A DNA stretch of 64,000 nt, taken from positions 1 through 64,000 of the forward strand of contig FZQV01000010.1 of assembly GCA_900199505.1 (NCBI GenBank). Reading direction: 5' to 3'. The translations under genes and the position numbers were made by a program. This DNA is from Ruaniaceae bacterium KH17. GTDB taxonomy: Bacteria > Actinomycetota > Actinomycetes > Actinomycetales > Actinomycetaceae. Shown here one piece after another: positions 1 to 9,522 of this stretch (within the stretch, counting starts at the first letter, position 1; each line of letters starts with the position of its first letter). A model generated the notes under the pieces. The model saw only the letters and a program-made list of their open reading frames with translations, had not been told where the DNA came from and searched no databases.

Positions 1-329
1 ACAGAGGTAGCCAATTTCGTTCCAGGAAATTTCGCAACGCTCTCAAGCGTCACAAGCTCCTCGGGTCGATGGGCAGAGTTGGCGCGTGTGGCGACAACGC
101 CGCGATGGAAAGCTTCTTCAGCCTGCTGCAGAAGAACGTTCTCGACCGGCAACGGTGGACGACCCGGCTCGAGCTACGACTAGCAATCGTGCAATGGATC
201 GAAGGGATCTACCACCGCAAACGCCGACAGCGTCGACTCGGGAAACTGACACCCATCGAATTCGAGACCATAATGAAAGACGCCGCCACACTAGCGGCAT
301 AAACCCCGGACTCAACCAAACCTTCAGCA
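1..329 (+). mobile_element. IS3-family insertion sequence, right end (left part outside window)
   Basis: The first 300 bases encode the end of an IS3-type transposase reading off the left edge. Similarity of the neighbouring minus-strand gene to PL11 rhamnogalacturonan lyases is lost near 330-340, which marks the insertion boundary. The outermost bases at 321-329 (CCTTCAGCA) end in CA, as expected of an IS3-group terminus, but the left end and the target duplication lie outside the window, so the exact boundary is inferred to within about 10 bases. Confidence 0.75.
3..302 (+). CDS. IS3-family transposase (OrfB), C-terminal part
   Basis: The open frame runs in from the left edge without a start codon, so the gene is partial at its 5' end. 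It holds the end of the DDE integrase core: a RGSQFRSRKF block, GRVGACGDNAAMESFF containing the last catalytic Glu, and a C-terminal YHRKRRQRRLGKLTPIEFE block. This order is typical of IS3-group OrfB proteins. The internal ATG at 69 is not the true start because the conserved block lies upstream of it. The protein would catalyse strand cleavage and joining of the element. The reading frame is undamaged in the visible part, so the element may still be active. Confidence 0.9.
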   Translation, partial: RGSQFRSRKFRNALKRHKLLGSMGRVGACGDNAAMESFFSLLQKNVLDRQRWTTRLELRLAIVQWIEGIYHRKRRQRRLGKLTPIEFETIMKDAATLAA

Positions 330-3300
330 GACCCATCCGAGACGTGCAAGGCATCACCGTGTCCGAGGTTGGTGTTGTACAGCACCGCGCCGTCGTCATC
401 GATCGTAATCGCGCCGTAGACGATCTCATCCTTCTGATCGCCGTCCACATCCGCAACAGAAAGCTGGTGGTTGCCCTGGTGTTCGTAGTGCGAACCGGCG
501 TCGTTGGTATCAAACACCCACCGCTCGCTGAGCTGCTCGCCGTCGAAATCGTAGGCGGCCAGCACGGTGCGGGTGTAGTACCCACGGGCCATCACCACGG
601 AGGGGTGTTCACCGTCAAGGTACGCGGTTCCCGCGAGGAAGCGGTCCACGCGGTTGCCGTAGGCGTCACCCCACGAGCTCACCGAGCCGCGCGGCGGGGT
701 GTAATCGATGGTGTCAATCGCGGCACCTGTCTCGCCGTTGAAGATCGTCAGGAACTCGGGGCCGTCCAGCACGTAACCAGACGAGTTGCGGTAGTCCGCA
801 CTCGGGTTGCCGATCACATCGCCAACGCCGTCCACAGTGCCATCAGCAGTCTTCATGACCACCTCGGCCCGGCCATCGCCGTCGTAATCGAACACCTGGA
901 ACTGCGTGTAGTGGGCGCCCGCCCGGATGTTCACTCCGAGATCGATCCGCCAGAGCTTCGTGCCATCGAGCTTGTAGCCATCGATGTACACGTTGCCTGT
1001 GTATCCGGCCTGCGAGTTGTCCCGCGAGTTGGTTGGATCCCACTTCACGATCAGCTCGTACTCACCATCGCCGTCCACGTCACCCACGGAGACGTCATTC
1101 GCGCGGTAGCTGTAGGGCTGGCCGTCCTTGGTGTAGGCATCGGCGGGCTTGTCGAGCGCCACATCAAACGTCTGATCATCCCACACCGTGAAGCTCTCGG
1201 TCACCCAGTGCTGCGTCCCACCCGAGACGGATGCGATGCGGTACGTCGAATCGACAGTTCCGGCCGGATCGAGGACGTTGGTGGTGTCCGTGATCGGAGC
1301 GGAGTTCACACGCGCGCCATCCCGGTACACGTAGAAGCCGAGGTTCTGCGGGTCGAGACCCAGCAGACGCCAGCCGATATAGACGCCGTCGTCCGTTGCA
1401 ACGGCCACCGGAGCCCGATCCAGGTTCTCGGCCTGCCGCTTGAGGACGGTTGTGCCGGCCGATGCGACGATCTCGGAGAGCTCCGAGGCGCCGCCGGCGT
1501 TCACCGCGACCACCGCGTAGTAGAACGGGATTGTGGTGAGCACGTCCGTGTCATCGAAGCGCGGGCCCTCGGCGCTGCCAATGAGCTCCAGCTCGCCGTC
1601 CGCCGACTTCGCCCGGAACACCTGGTAGAAGAGCGCGTCCTCCACCTCATCCCACGCAAGGCTCACGAGGTTCTTCGCTTCGCTGGTGACTCGCAGGCCC
1701 TCGGGCGCGGGCGCCGTCGGGATGTCCGGATCCACCGTGGTGACCTCGAGGACGTTGCTGGCAACGGACTCCTGGCCGTTCGCGTCAATCGAGACCACGA
1801 AGTACTCATACTTCTGTCCGACGGCGGCCGTGGTGTCCACGTAGGAAACATCCCCTGAGGTGCCAATCGCCACGGCAGAGGTAGCGCCTTCAGTCTTGCG
1901 GTATACCTTGTAGCTGGCGGCTTCCTGCGCCGCGTCCCACGAAAGGGAGACCTCCACATCGCCGCCGTCTATCGAGACGCCATCGAGCACGAGGTTCGCC
2001 GGGGCGTAGCCGAGCGGTGTGATCTCGAGGCCGTTCAGCCAGCCGTCCGCACTCAGCGTGAGCTGTCCGTCGAGGACCGTAACGGGCTGCATCACCTTGG
2101 AATGCAGGCTCTCGCGGCCACCGGTCTGGTTGCCATAGTTGATGCCCTCGATCGTCACGTCCAAGCGCGCGGTGCCAATCCAGTCACCGAACAGCGCGTT
2201 GACCGAGTATGTCCCCGGAGCTAGATCGACGACGAAGGTGTTTCCAAAGCCGGGCAGCATGAAGTCACGCAACAGATTCGAGCCGTTCGCGCGGTCACGG
2301 AAGGCGTTCGCGGCTGGAAGAGTCCCGGTCCAGCCGTAACCCCGCTCCGCGGTGTACGTAGTCCCGGGGGTGACCTCGAGGTAGCCACCTTCAACGGGGT
2401 TGCCAGGTCCCTGGAAGTCGAAGGCGAAGAGCGGTGAACGTGTGGTGATGGTGACGACGTTCGAGTACTCGGACTCGCCCGCGCCATTCACGGCCACCAC
2501 CACGAAGTCGTAGCTGGTGGCGAGCACCATTCCGGCCACGGCCGCTGGCGAGACCGTCGAGGATCCCACCAGCGTGTATGCCGAATCGTCCTCCTCAGCG
2601 AGCTTGCGATAGACGAGGTAGATGTCCGCGCCTTCCGCGGCGTTCCAACTCAGCAAGGCGCTGGAGTTTGTCACATTCGAGGCGGCCAGACCTGTGGGAG
2701 CCGCAGGGGCCTCGTCGGCGGCATCCGCATCGGTCACGTGACCGGCAAGCGGAATATCGAGTTTCGCAGTGTCCGCCGCCACGAGTCGAGCCATCTGGAT
2801 CGCGCCGTAGTCCTGGAAGTGCGTGTCATCCACGGTGCCGTTCGGGCGGCCCGGGTAGACACCCGCAGGAACGTGCAGGAACACGGACTTTGCAAATTCC
2901 GGGCCCACCTCATTCAGGTACTCGCGGCTCGAGCTGGACAGATCCACCATCGGGACGCCCGTCTCCTCAGCGATCGCCTTCGCAGCGTTCACATACTCCG
3001 GGAACGAGACGTTGAAGATCCCCGTGTTCGGATCGAAGCTGCGCCGCGAAACCGGAGTCACGATGATCGGGGTTGCGCCACGCTGTTCGGCACCATCGAT
3101 GAAGGTGCGTAGGTAGTTCTTGTAGTCCAGCGGGGCCGCCCAGCGATCATCCACGCCACGAGAGTTGTCATTGTGCCCAAACTGGACGTAGAGGTAATCG
3201 CCTGGCCGGATGTTGCGCAGCACCTCATCGAGGCGCCCCTGGCTGATGAAGTTCTTCGACGAGCGACCACCGATGGCGTGGTTATCCACTGTGACGCCGT

Positions 3301-4756
3301 CATCCAAGAAGCGATCGATCATCTGACCCCAGCCAGCCTGAGGGGCGAAGCCGGAGGTGTAGCTCTGCACGGTCGAGTCGCCGGTCACCCACACGGTGGG
3401 CGTGGCGCCGGCCGAACGCTCATCGAGCTTCGTGATGATGAGCTGGTTGAGCTTCGGGGCATTGCCGCCGAACTCGATGTTGAGTTGGCCATCAACGAGC
3501 GCGATCGGGAAGGTCATCTCGAGGTACTCGCCGGCGTTCTTAGACGTGGTCTGCACCTTCGTCATGGTCTCCACCGTCAACTCGATGGAGCTGGACTCCG
3601 TGGCATCGCCCGCCACGATCGAGACGTTGTAATCGCCGTTCGGCAGATCGACCACGAAATCCGTGGCGCCCACCTCGACGAAGTCGCTGCGGACCGGGTC
3701 ACTCGTGCCACGGTCGGTGGCAGTGACCTTGGAGACGTCAACGAAGCCGTAGCGTGTCTCCGCCGTGTATTCCGTGGTCTCGTCGATCGCGATGGCGCCG
3801 TCAGCGAGGGCACCGTTACCCAGATCGAAGCTCAGCACTCCGTCCGCAGGCAGCTCGACGCCGTGCACGTCGCCCGCGAGGGATGCCACCGCAACGCGTG
3901 AGGGAACCGAGGGCAGGCCGGTGGCGGGGCGGGACTGGACACGGTAGTAGTTCACCTCGGTGGTGTCCACCGTGGTGTCAGTCGCCCAGACCTGGTCGCC
4001 AACGGTGGCGACAACCTCGAACGGGCCTTCAGGGCTGTCGCTCCGGGAGAGGATGTATCCCGCGGCGCCGGAGATCTCCGCCCACCGCATCGTGACGCTG
4101 CCATCGGCCACGTGCGCGGTGCGCAGATACGAAGGCGATGCGATGGTGCCGTACTCGGGGTCTGGCGGGTCGGTCGGATCGGGGTCCGGTGGATCGCTGG
4201 AGTCATCCTCGTCCGCTTCGACGATCTCGATGCTGTTGACCAACCCTGCCACGCTACCGGGGCCATTGAAGTTCGCCGTCAGTTGACCATCGGCCACGGT
4301 GGTCCGATACGTCCCGCTCTTGATCTCCTGGCGTGCCGAGAGCGTTCCGGCGGCCTCATCCTCAAGCACGATGTTGTTCGTGATCGTGCTGGTTCCGGCG
4401 AGGAGGTCACCCATCGTCACCGTGACGTCGTAGTCGCCGTTCGGGAGATCCACCAGGAATGTCCACCCGAGCCCGGCGACCCAGTCTCGGTCGAGATCGC
4501 TGTGGTCCGCGCCGCGGTCACGCGAGATTCGGGAGGCGGACTCCGGATCGATACCAAAGCCTGCTTCCTCGGTGTAGATGGTGTTCTCGTGCACCCCTGT
4601 CCAGCCCGATGCGACGGGGCTCGAGGGTGTTCCGAAGTCGTACTTCCACGGTTCGGGGGCGTCCGCCAGCGCCGGTAGCGCAGGGACAGACACAGCAACC
4701 GCAGCGAGGAGGGCCGAGGCCACCGCAATGCGTGGTCGGCAGCGTTGACTGGTCAT
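330..4756 (-). pseudogene. Secreted rhamnogalacturonan acetylesterase / rhamnogalacturonan lyase fusion, 3' end cut off by IS3
   Basis: Signal peptide (about residues 1-31, ending ALPALA), then a beta-rich ligand-binding-like domain that recurs three times (roughly 33-155, 300-445, 775-915), FN3-like domains (about 205-290, 680-770, 925-1010, 1020-1105), an SGNH/CE12-type esterase (about 455-670) with GDST, GGRSSKNF, GHND and DDTHF blocks, and a PL11-type lyase from about 1105. The lyase stops after GHGDALHVSD, roughly the middle of the PL11 propeller; the remaining residues are read from the IS, so the lyase half is probably inactive while the esterase is intact. Start 4756 is chosen because AAGGAG lies four bases upstream; an in-frame start at 4774 has no such site. 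An intact version would deacetylate and cleave rhamnogalacturonan I outside the cell. Confidence 0.85.
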
Positions 4757-4777
4757 AATGCTCCTTCGTCTCATCTG

Positions 4778-4789
4778 TGAAACGTTTCA
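4778..4789. promoter_or_regulatory. Perfect palindrome TGAAACGTTTCA, likely LacI-type operator
   Basis: A perfect 12-base palindrome sits 22 bases upstream of the pectin-enzyme start at 4756. AAACGTTT-centred palindromes are typical LacI/GalR-family operators, so carbohydrate-controlled repression of the pectin gene is inferred. No LacI-type gene is adjacent here; the only one in the window is at 49570, whose own operator looks different. Confidence 0.6.
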
Positions 4790-4983
4790 ACAAGCGATCG
4801 ACCTGGTGTTGAATCGATCTAATGGGGGGTGTGACGACGATCATGCCGCAGCTGGAGGCGCGTTGTCGAGTCCCGTGTCCAAAGTCCGGAGGATCAGTTA
4901 GGAGCGGTTTCGACTATCGATCAGTAAGCACCTCACCGATGGTCGGATCTGCCTGCAGTGCGGGAACGCCATACACTTTCACC

Positions 4984-6228
4984 GTGACACTCGATCTCAC
5001 GCAAGCGCAGTTGCTGGCCAGGCAACCGTGGCGACTCCCAAGCGGCTACTGGCCGCAACTCTCCGAGGCGACTGCCGACCTCAGCGCGCCGGTGCTGGCC
5101 GTTTGCGCCGACGCCCTCGCCCACAACGCCCACGATCTGCTACGCCGCGCCAACGGTACGCGCATCCGTGTCGCATCGAAATCGGTGCGCGTACGCGGTC
5201 TCCTCGACGCGGTGCTGGCACTGCCCGGTTACGGCGGCGTGCTCGCCTACACCGTGCCCGAGGCCCTCTGGCTGAGTGAGACCATCGAGGATGTCGTCGT
5301 CGGGTATCCCACCGCAGATCGTCCCGCGATCGCGGCCCTCGCGCGGGACGAACGCGCCGCTTCCCGGGTCACACTGATGATCGACAGCACCGACCAGCTC
5401 GACCTGATCGACAGCATCCTTCCGGCCACCAACCGCGCCCAGATCAGGGTGTGCCTCGACTTCGATGCATCCTGGCGCACGCGTGCGCTCGGGCAGATCG
5501 GCGCGCTCCGCTCCCCCATTCATGAGCCGGCACAGCTCCGCGCCCTCGCCGAGCAAGTGCTGCGGCGGCCAGGCTTCGCACTCGTGGGGATCATGTCCTA
5601 TGAGGCGCAGATCGCTGGAGTCGGCGATCGGCCAATAGGTAAGCCCGCCCAGGGCGCGCTGATGCGCCTCGTGCAGGCTCGCAGCGCGGCGGAACTCGCC
5701 GAGCGCCGTGCAAGCGCGGTCTCACTCGTGCGTGAAATTGCGAACCTCGAGTTCGTCAACGGCGGCGGCACCGGCTCGATCGAGCGAACGGCGGCCGAGT
5801 CCACGATCACCGAGGTCGCCGCGGGCAGCGGGCTCCTGGGGCCACACCTGTTCGACAATTACGGGGCGTTCACCCCGGCCCCCGCGGCCGCGTTCGCACT
5901 CGACGTGGTACGCCGTCCCAACGCGCGCACCGCCACGGTCCATGGCGGCGGCTGGATCGCTTCCGGCACGGCCGGCAAGGACCGCCTGCCGCAGGTTGCC
6001 TGGCCACTCAAGCTCGACTACGCGCCGCGTGAGGGCGCTGGCGAGGTCCAGACGCCCCTCATCGGGGACGCCGCACGCACGCTCACCGTGGGCGATCGCG
6101 TGTGGCTCCGGCACACCAAATCGGGCGAGCCGATGGAGCACGCCACCGAGATCGCCGTCGTCTCTCTCGGCGCACGAGGCTACGAACTCATGCCCACCTA
6201 CCGCGGCGAAGGGAAGTGCTTCCTGTGA
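4984..6228 (+). CDS. PLP-dependent D-amino-acid deaminase/aldolase-like protein (alanine racemase N-terminal fold)
   Basis: The protein resembles the D-threonine aldolase / D-serine dehydratase-like family annotated as amino acid deaminase/aldolase. The PLP-lysine segment is IRVASKSVR, followed by a GYGGVLAYT block; the C-terminus carries an FVNGGGTGS phosphate-binding loop and a beta domain ending in the HATEIAV region. Start is set at GTG 4984: TACACT (4972-4977) lies six bases upstream, fitting a leaderless mRNA, and no ribosome-binding site precedes the upstream candidates (4822 or the ATG at 4939). The stop overlaps the next gene by four bases (GTGA), so the two are translationally coupled. 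This pair of families is a common actinobacterial neighbourhood. Substrate is unknown. Confidence 0.8.
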   Translation: MTLDLTQAQLLARQPWRLPSGYWPQLSEATADLSAPVLAVCADALAHNAHDLLRRANGTRIRVASKSVRVRGLLDAVLALPGYGGVLAYTVPEALWLSETIEDVVVGYPTADRPAIAALARDERAASRVTLMIDSTDQLDLIDSILPATNRAQIRVCLDFDASWRTRALGQIGALRSPIHEPAQLRALAEQVLRRPGFALVGIMSYEAQIAGVGDRPIGKPAQGALMRLVQARSAAELAERRASAVSLVREIANLEFVNGGGTGSIERTAAESTITEVAAGSGLLGPHLFDNYGAFTPAPAAAFALDVVRRPNARTATVHGGGWIASGTAGKDRLPQVAWPLKLDYAPREGAGEVQTPLIGDAARTLTVGDRVWLRHTKSGEPMEHATEIAVVSLGARGYELMPTYRGEGKCFL

Positions 6229-7532
6229 CAAGCACATGGCGTAACTGGGCGGGCACCGAGACGTCCAACCCGGCGCTCGAAGTCGCTCCGAGATCGGTCG
6301 AGGAGGTGGCGGACGCCGTGCGCCAGGCACGGGATACCGGCCGCACCGTCAAGCCGATTGGCGCCTCGCACAGCTTCACCGCGATCGGCGCCACCGACGG
6401 CGTCCGGCTGAGCATGCGCGACCTGCGCGGCCTGGTCACTGCGGACGTTGAGCGGTCACGAGTGACCCTCTGGGCGGGCACACACCTCCACGAGCTTCCC
6501 GCCATCCTGAACCCACTCGGGCTGGCGCTCGCGAATATGGGCGACGTGGACCGGCAGACGATCTCGGGCGCAACCTCCACGGGGACGCACGGCACGGGCC
6601 TCGGCTTTGCCGGGCTCGCAACGGGAATCGTTGGCGCCACGCTCGTGACGGGCACGGGTGAGGTCCTCACGGTGAGCGAGAGCGAGAATGCCGAGTTGCT
6701 CCCTGCCGTGGCGCTCGGACTTGGCGCGCTCGGTGTGCTACTCACGGTGACAATCCAGTGCGTGCCTAGGTACCTGCTGCGCGCCGTCGAGGCGCCCCTC
6801 CCGCTCACGGAGGTGCTGGAAACCTTCGAAGAACGTAGCCGCACTGCCGATCACTTCGAGTTCTTCTGGTTCCCACACACCACGAGTACACGCACCAAGA
6901 CCAACACCCGGCTGCCGCTGGACTCACCCGAACGCGCTCCGCTCGGGCGTGCCTCCCGGTTCCTGGACGAAGAGGTGGTCAACAATGCTCTCTTGGGCGC
7001 CGTCGTCGGGCTGGAAAGGTGGCTTCCGCGGAGCACGCCGAGCATCAACCGGGCGATCGAATCGGTGGCGAGTAGCCGCGATTATTGCGATGAGTCACAC
7101 AAGGTGTTCATCACGCGGCGCCGCGTGAAGTTCCGCGAGATGGAGTACAGCGTTCCGCTGGCCGCTGTCCCCCATGCGATGCGCGAACTCGGCGAGCTCA
7201 TCGATCAGAAGGGGTATCGCGTCTCGTTTCCAGTTGAGGTGCGCTCAGCCGCCGCCGATGAGTTATTGCTCTCGACGGCGCATGGGCGCGAGAGCGGATA
7301 CATCGCGGTGCATCGCTATCACCGCGATCCTGAGGACGGTTTCTTCCGGGATGCCGAGGCGATTCTTGCCGCGCACGAAGGACGGCCGCACTGGGGCAAG
7401 ATGCACACCTGCGATGCGGCGTCGCTTCGGGAGGTCTACCCAAGATTCGACGAGTTCCTCGCGGTGCGCGATCGGCTCGATCCGGATCGGGTCTTCGCCA
7501 ACGCCTACCTCACCCGGGTCCTCGGCGAGTAG
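6225..7532 (+). CDS. FAD-linked D-arabinono-1,4-lactone oxidase family protein
   Basis: About 435 residues. The N-terminal half is a VAO/PCMH FAD-binding domain (PRSVEEVADAVRQAR, KPIGASHSFT, DRQTISGATSTGTHGTG); the C-terminal half is the ALO domain, with HWGKMHT and a terminal FDEFLAVRDRLDPDRVFAN. These are hallmarks of sugar-1,4-lactone oxidases (aldonolactone to ascorbate-like product with oxygen or another electron acceptor). GTG 6225 overlaps the upstream stop. The THGTG motif is where some family members carry covalent FAD. The physiological substrate cannot be told from sequence. Confidence 0.88.
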   Translation: MTSTWRNWAGTETSNPALEVAPRSVEEVADAVRQARDTGRTVKPIGASHSFTAIGATDGVRLSMRDLRGLVTADVERSRVTLWAGTHLHELPAILNPLGLALANMGDVDRQTISGATSTGTHGTGLGFAGLATGIVGATLVTGTGEVLTVSESENAELLPAVALGLGALGVLLTVTIQCVPRYLLRAVEAPLPLTEVLETFEERSRTADHFEFFWFPHTTSTRTKTNTRLPLDSPERAPLGRASRFLDEEVVNNALLGAVVGLERWLPRSTPSINRAIESVASSRDYCDESHKVFITRRRVKFREMEYSVPLAAVPHAMRELGELIDQKGYRVSFPVEVRSAAADELLLSTAHGRESGYIAVHRYHRDPEDGFFRDAEAILAAHEGRPHWGKMHTCDAASLREVYPRFDEFLAVRDRLDPDRVFANAYLTRVLGE

Positions 7533-7535
7533 TCG

Positions 7536-7925
7536 TCAGTGGTCCTGCTCCCCCGCGCGCTCGCGGAGCGCGTCCCGGAGCACAATTGCGTGGTTCACGC
7601 GCTCGTCCTTGGCCCCATAGACAAGGGTGAGACGCCCGGCGCTTCGAGCTACTGCAACGAGCTCGTCGAGGGCGGCACTCGCCGGATCCTGCTGAAGCTC
7701 GTGGCGGTATGCCGCACTGAATGCCGCGAAGCCAGCCTCCGTGTGCCCGGCGGGATCGCCGTGCCACTCCTTGCGCAGTTCCGGACTTGGTGCGACATCT
7801 TTCATCCAGTGATCAAGACGGGCGCGTTCCTTCGAAATCCCTCGGGGCCACAACCGATCGATTAGTACCCGGGTGCCGTCATCACTATCGGCGTCTTCAT
7901 GGACCCGCTTCAGACGAATATCCAT
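7536..7925 (-). CDS. DUF488 (YeaO-like) family protein
   Basis: A 129-residue protein with family signatures near the N-terminus (DIRLKRVHE, RVLIDRLWPRGISKE), a central WHGDPAGH segment and a TLVYGAKDERVNHA motif near the C-terminus. DUF488 proteins are small cytoplasmic proteins of unknown biochemical role. The gene starts two bases past the stop of the DUF503 gene on the same strand, so the two are probably cotranscribed. It is convergent with the lactone oxidase, with three bases between stops. Confidence 0.88.
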   Translation of the reverse strand: MDIRLKRVHEDADSDDGTRVLIDRLWPRGISKERARLDHWMKDVAPSPELRKEWHGDPAGHTEAGFAAFSAAYRHELQQDPASAALDELVAVARSAGRLTLVYGAKDERVNHAIVLRDALRERAGEQDH

Positions 7926-7927
7926 TG

Positions 7928-8224
7928 TTAGTCCTCACTTGAGTGGAGCCCGTGCCGTGCGGAGAGCAGTGTGACCTCAGGGTGTTCCTCGGCGACGAAT
8001 CGCTCCGCCCGCTCGAGCACCTCGCGAACATGTGCGAGATCCGCGCTCACCACCGAGACGCCAATCTGCGAGCGCCGGTGAACATCCATGTCGCCCACCT
8101 CCGCAACAGCCACTTCGGTGCGCCGGCTCAGATCCGCGACGAGCGGGCGAATCACGCTGCGCTTCTGCTTGAGGGAATGCACGTCACCGAGCAAGAGATC
8201 AAACACCATCCAACCAATCCACAT
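7928..8224 (-). CDS. DUF503 (YlxP-like) protein
   Basis: A 98-residue protein matching the DUF503 pattern: N-terminal DLLLGDVHSLKQKRSVIRPL and a second half with VVSADLAHVREVLERAERFV. YlxP-like proteins are small ferredoxin-fold proteins often linked to ribosome or translation-factor genes, though here the gene sits with DUF488 instead. A GACAAT box seven bases before the ATG suggests a leaderless transcript, but the box is only a moderate match. Function is otherwise unknown. Confidence 0.85.
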   Translation of the reverse strand: MWIGWMVFDLLLGDVHSLKQKRSVIRPLVADLSRRTEVAVAEVGDMDVHRRSQIGVSVVSADLAHVREVLERAERFVAEEHPEVTLLSARHGLHSSED

Positions 8225-8321
8225 CGCCGCGATTGTCTCATCACTGTGCCCCCTTGTGAAGGTCTCGCACTCCCCGCGGGACTGCGGGACCTCCGATTCC
8301 GACGGCGGCTATGCTCGGCAT

Positions 8322-8651
8322 ATGGATTCACTCGGCTATCTCGAGGAACAGCCTCTTCGGGCAGACGTGGATGCCTTGCCTGGCGCCACCCTGCTGGTCT
8401 TCGGAACGAACTGGTGCGGCTACTGCCGGGCCGCACATCGTGCACTCACCGCCGCGACAGCTGAGCATCCGAATGTTCGGGTGATCAAGGTTGAGGACGG
8501 CAAGGGACGTGCGCTGGGACGCTCATTCAGCGTGAAGTTGTGGCCGTCACTGATCTTCCTCTCGGACGGAGTGGAAGTCAGCCGACTCATCCGCCCCAAT
8601 AAGGCGGCGCCGATTGTTGCCGCGCTACGCGAGATCGACCCCCAGCCGTAA
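8322..8651 (+). CDS. Thioredoxin-like protein (CGYC active site)
   Basis: A 109-residue thioredoxin-fold protein with FGTNWCGYCRAAHRAL around the redox pair, and LWPSLIFLSDG supplying the cis-Pro-type loop. The CGYC pair differs from the canonical CGPC, so the redox potential and partners may differ from housekeeping thioredoxin. No signal peptide is visible, so it should act in the cytoplasm. TATGCT at 8310-8315 is six bases before the ATG and there is no ribosome-binding site, indicating a leaderless mRNA. The gene end overlaps the read-through tail of the mgsA relic on the other strand. Confidence 0.85.
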   Translation: MDSLGYLEEQPLRADVDALPGATLLVFGTNWCGYCRAAHRALTAATAEHPNVRVIKVEDGKGRALGRSFSVKLWPSLIFLSDGVEVSRLIRPNKAAPIVAALREIDPQP

Positions 8652-8781
8652 CAGCTTCACTTCGGTCATGACCGAGCGTGTGGTTGCTGAGCGTGCCGCG
8701 ATTGAAGCTGGCCCAACTGAGGAGATCCGCCTTCTTGTTGTCATGCGCCACGAGTGCGATGGTGTGGGATGTGCCAGACAT
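8587..8781 (-). pseudogene. mgsA: Methylglyoxal synthase, N-terminal relic
   Basis: The first 36 or so residues (MSGTSHTIALVAHDNKKADL onward to NRGTLSNHTL, about 8781 to 8674) match the start of methylglyoxal synthase, including the phosphate-loop strand, but the catalytic core is missing. After that point the frame is unrelated and runs into the thioredoxin-like gene. A strong site (AGGAAGGAG) lies five bases before the ATG, so the translation signals are intact although the enzyme is destroyed. This marks one edge of a region of deletions. Confidence 0.75.
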
Positions 8782-8942
8782 ATCTACTCCTTCCTGATCT
8801 CAGCGTAGTGAGAACGCGCAAACATCAGGTGTCGGTGACGTCCCGCCCTGTGGTGGGGTCTCTCGAGGGAGTGGAAGCCGGTGTTGCTGTGCGGGCAGCG
8901 AAGGGCCCCGCGAGGCTTGTGGGACGACGAAGGAACGTACCG

Positions 8943-9164
8943 TTATGAGCGAGATGACCCACAGCGGTTGGGGAGGCTGCCGAAGCTTCCATCAGGGTCG
9001 AGACTGGCGTTGATCGACTCGAGGAGACTGGCCAGGAGGGTGAGTTGATCGGGGGTCAGGCTGGCGAGGATCGTATCGCGGGCAAGGGTGATGTGTGGCC
9101 GGGTTGCGATCGCGCAGACGCGCAGGCCCTCGCGGGTGAGATGTGCGTTGATGGCGCGGCCATC
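8943..9164 (-). pseudogene. MarR-family regulator, C-terminal relic
   Basis: Reading leftward from 9164 the frame gives DGRAINAHLTREGLRVC, then ATRPHITLARDTILASLTPD and LTLLASLLESINASL, ending in TAA at 8945-8943. This is the wing (DGR, LT..G) and C-terminal dimerisation helix of a MarR-type regulator. The helix-turn-helix, the start codon and the promoter are absent. The truncation point lies about a dozen bases from the truncation point of a plus-strand gene fragment, so a single deletion may have removed the shared 5' region of two divergent genes. Confidence 0.72.
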
Positions 9165-9176
9165 ACCGGGACAGGA

Positions 9177-9356
9177 GACGCGCTTATCGGCGATATCGTC
9201 GTTCTCGCCGTGCCCTACCCCGCACTTGCGGAGCTCGCCGACACCTATGGCGCGCAGTTCGACGGCAAGATCCTGGTGGACACGTCGAACCCGGTGGACT
9301 TCGCCACGTTCGACTCGCTGACGGTCCCCGCCGATTCCTCGGCCTCCGCTCCCTGA
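9177..9356 (+). pseudogene. NADPH-dependent F420 reductase-like (NADP-binding) fragment
   Basis: The frame encodes DALIGDIVVLAVPYPALAEL followed by GKILVDTSNPVDFATFDSL and then stops. This is the middle of the Rossmann domain of the F420-dependent NADP reductase / NAD(P)-binding family (VVLAVPY and ILVDTSNP motifs). The N-terminal GxGxxG strand and the whole C-terminal half are missing, so it cannot be functional. It abuts the MarR relic head-to-head. Confidence 0.7.
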
Positions 9357-9522
9357 CGCAGTTCCCTCATTGCTCGTCTACGAGGGCCGCATATGTCGCG
9401 AAGCTGATGCGCAAGACACCCGGAGCGGCTGGGTCCAGCCTGAGTGAAGGAACGATCTCCATCCAGCGGCCAGCAATCCATGCTGTATTCGACATGTGTA
9501 AAACGCGCGGATTGGAGGACGA

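Noticed and set aside
86-1858. 590-codon plus-strand frame opposite the pectin enzyme
   Set aside because: A GC-driven shadow with no motif; the minus-strand frame has a signal peptide, ribosome-binding site and several clear domains.
9367-9480. Minus-strand frame ending in LRISFATYAALVDEQ as another gene relic
   Set aside because: The short tail vaguely resembles the C-terminus of PLP-dependent aminotransferases, but there is no second motif to support it.
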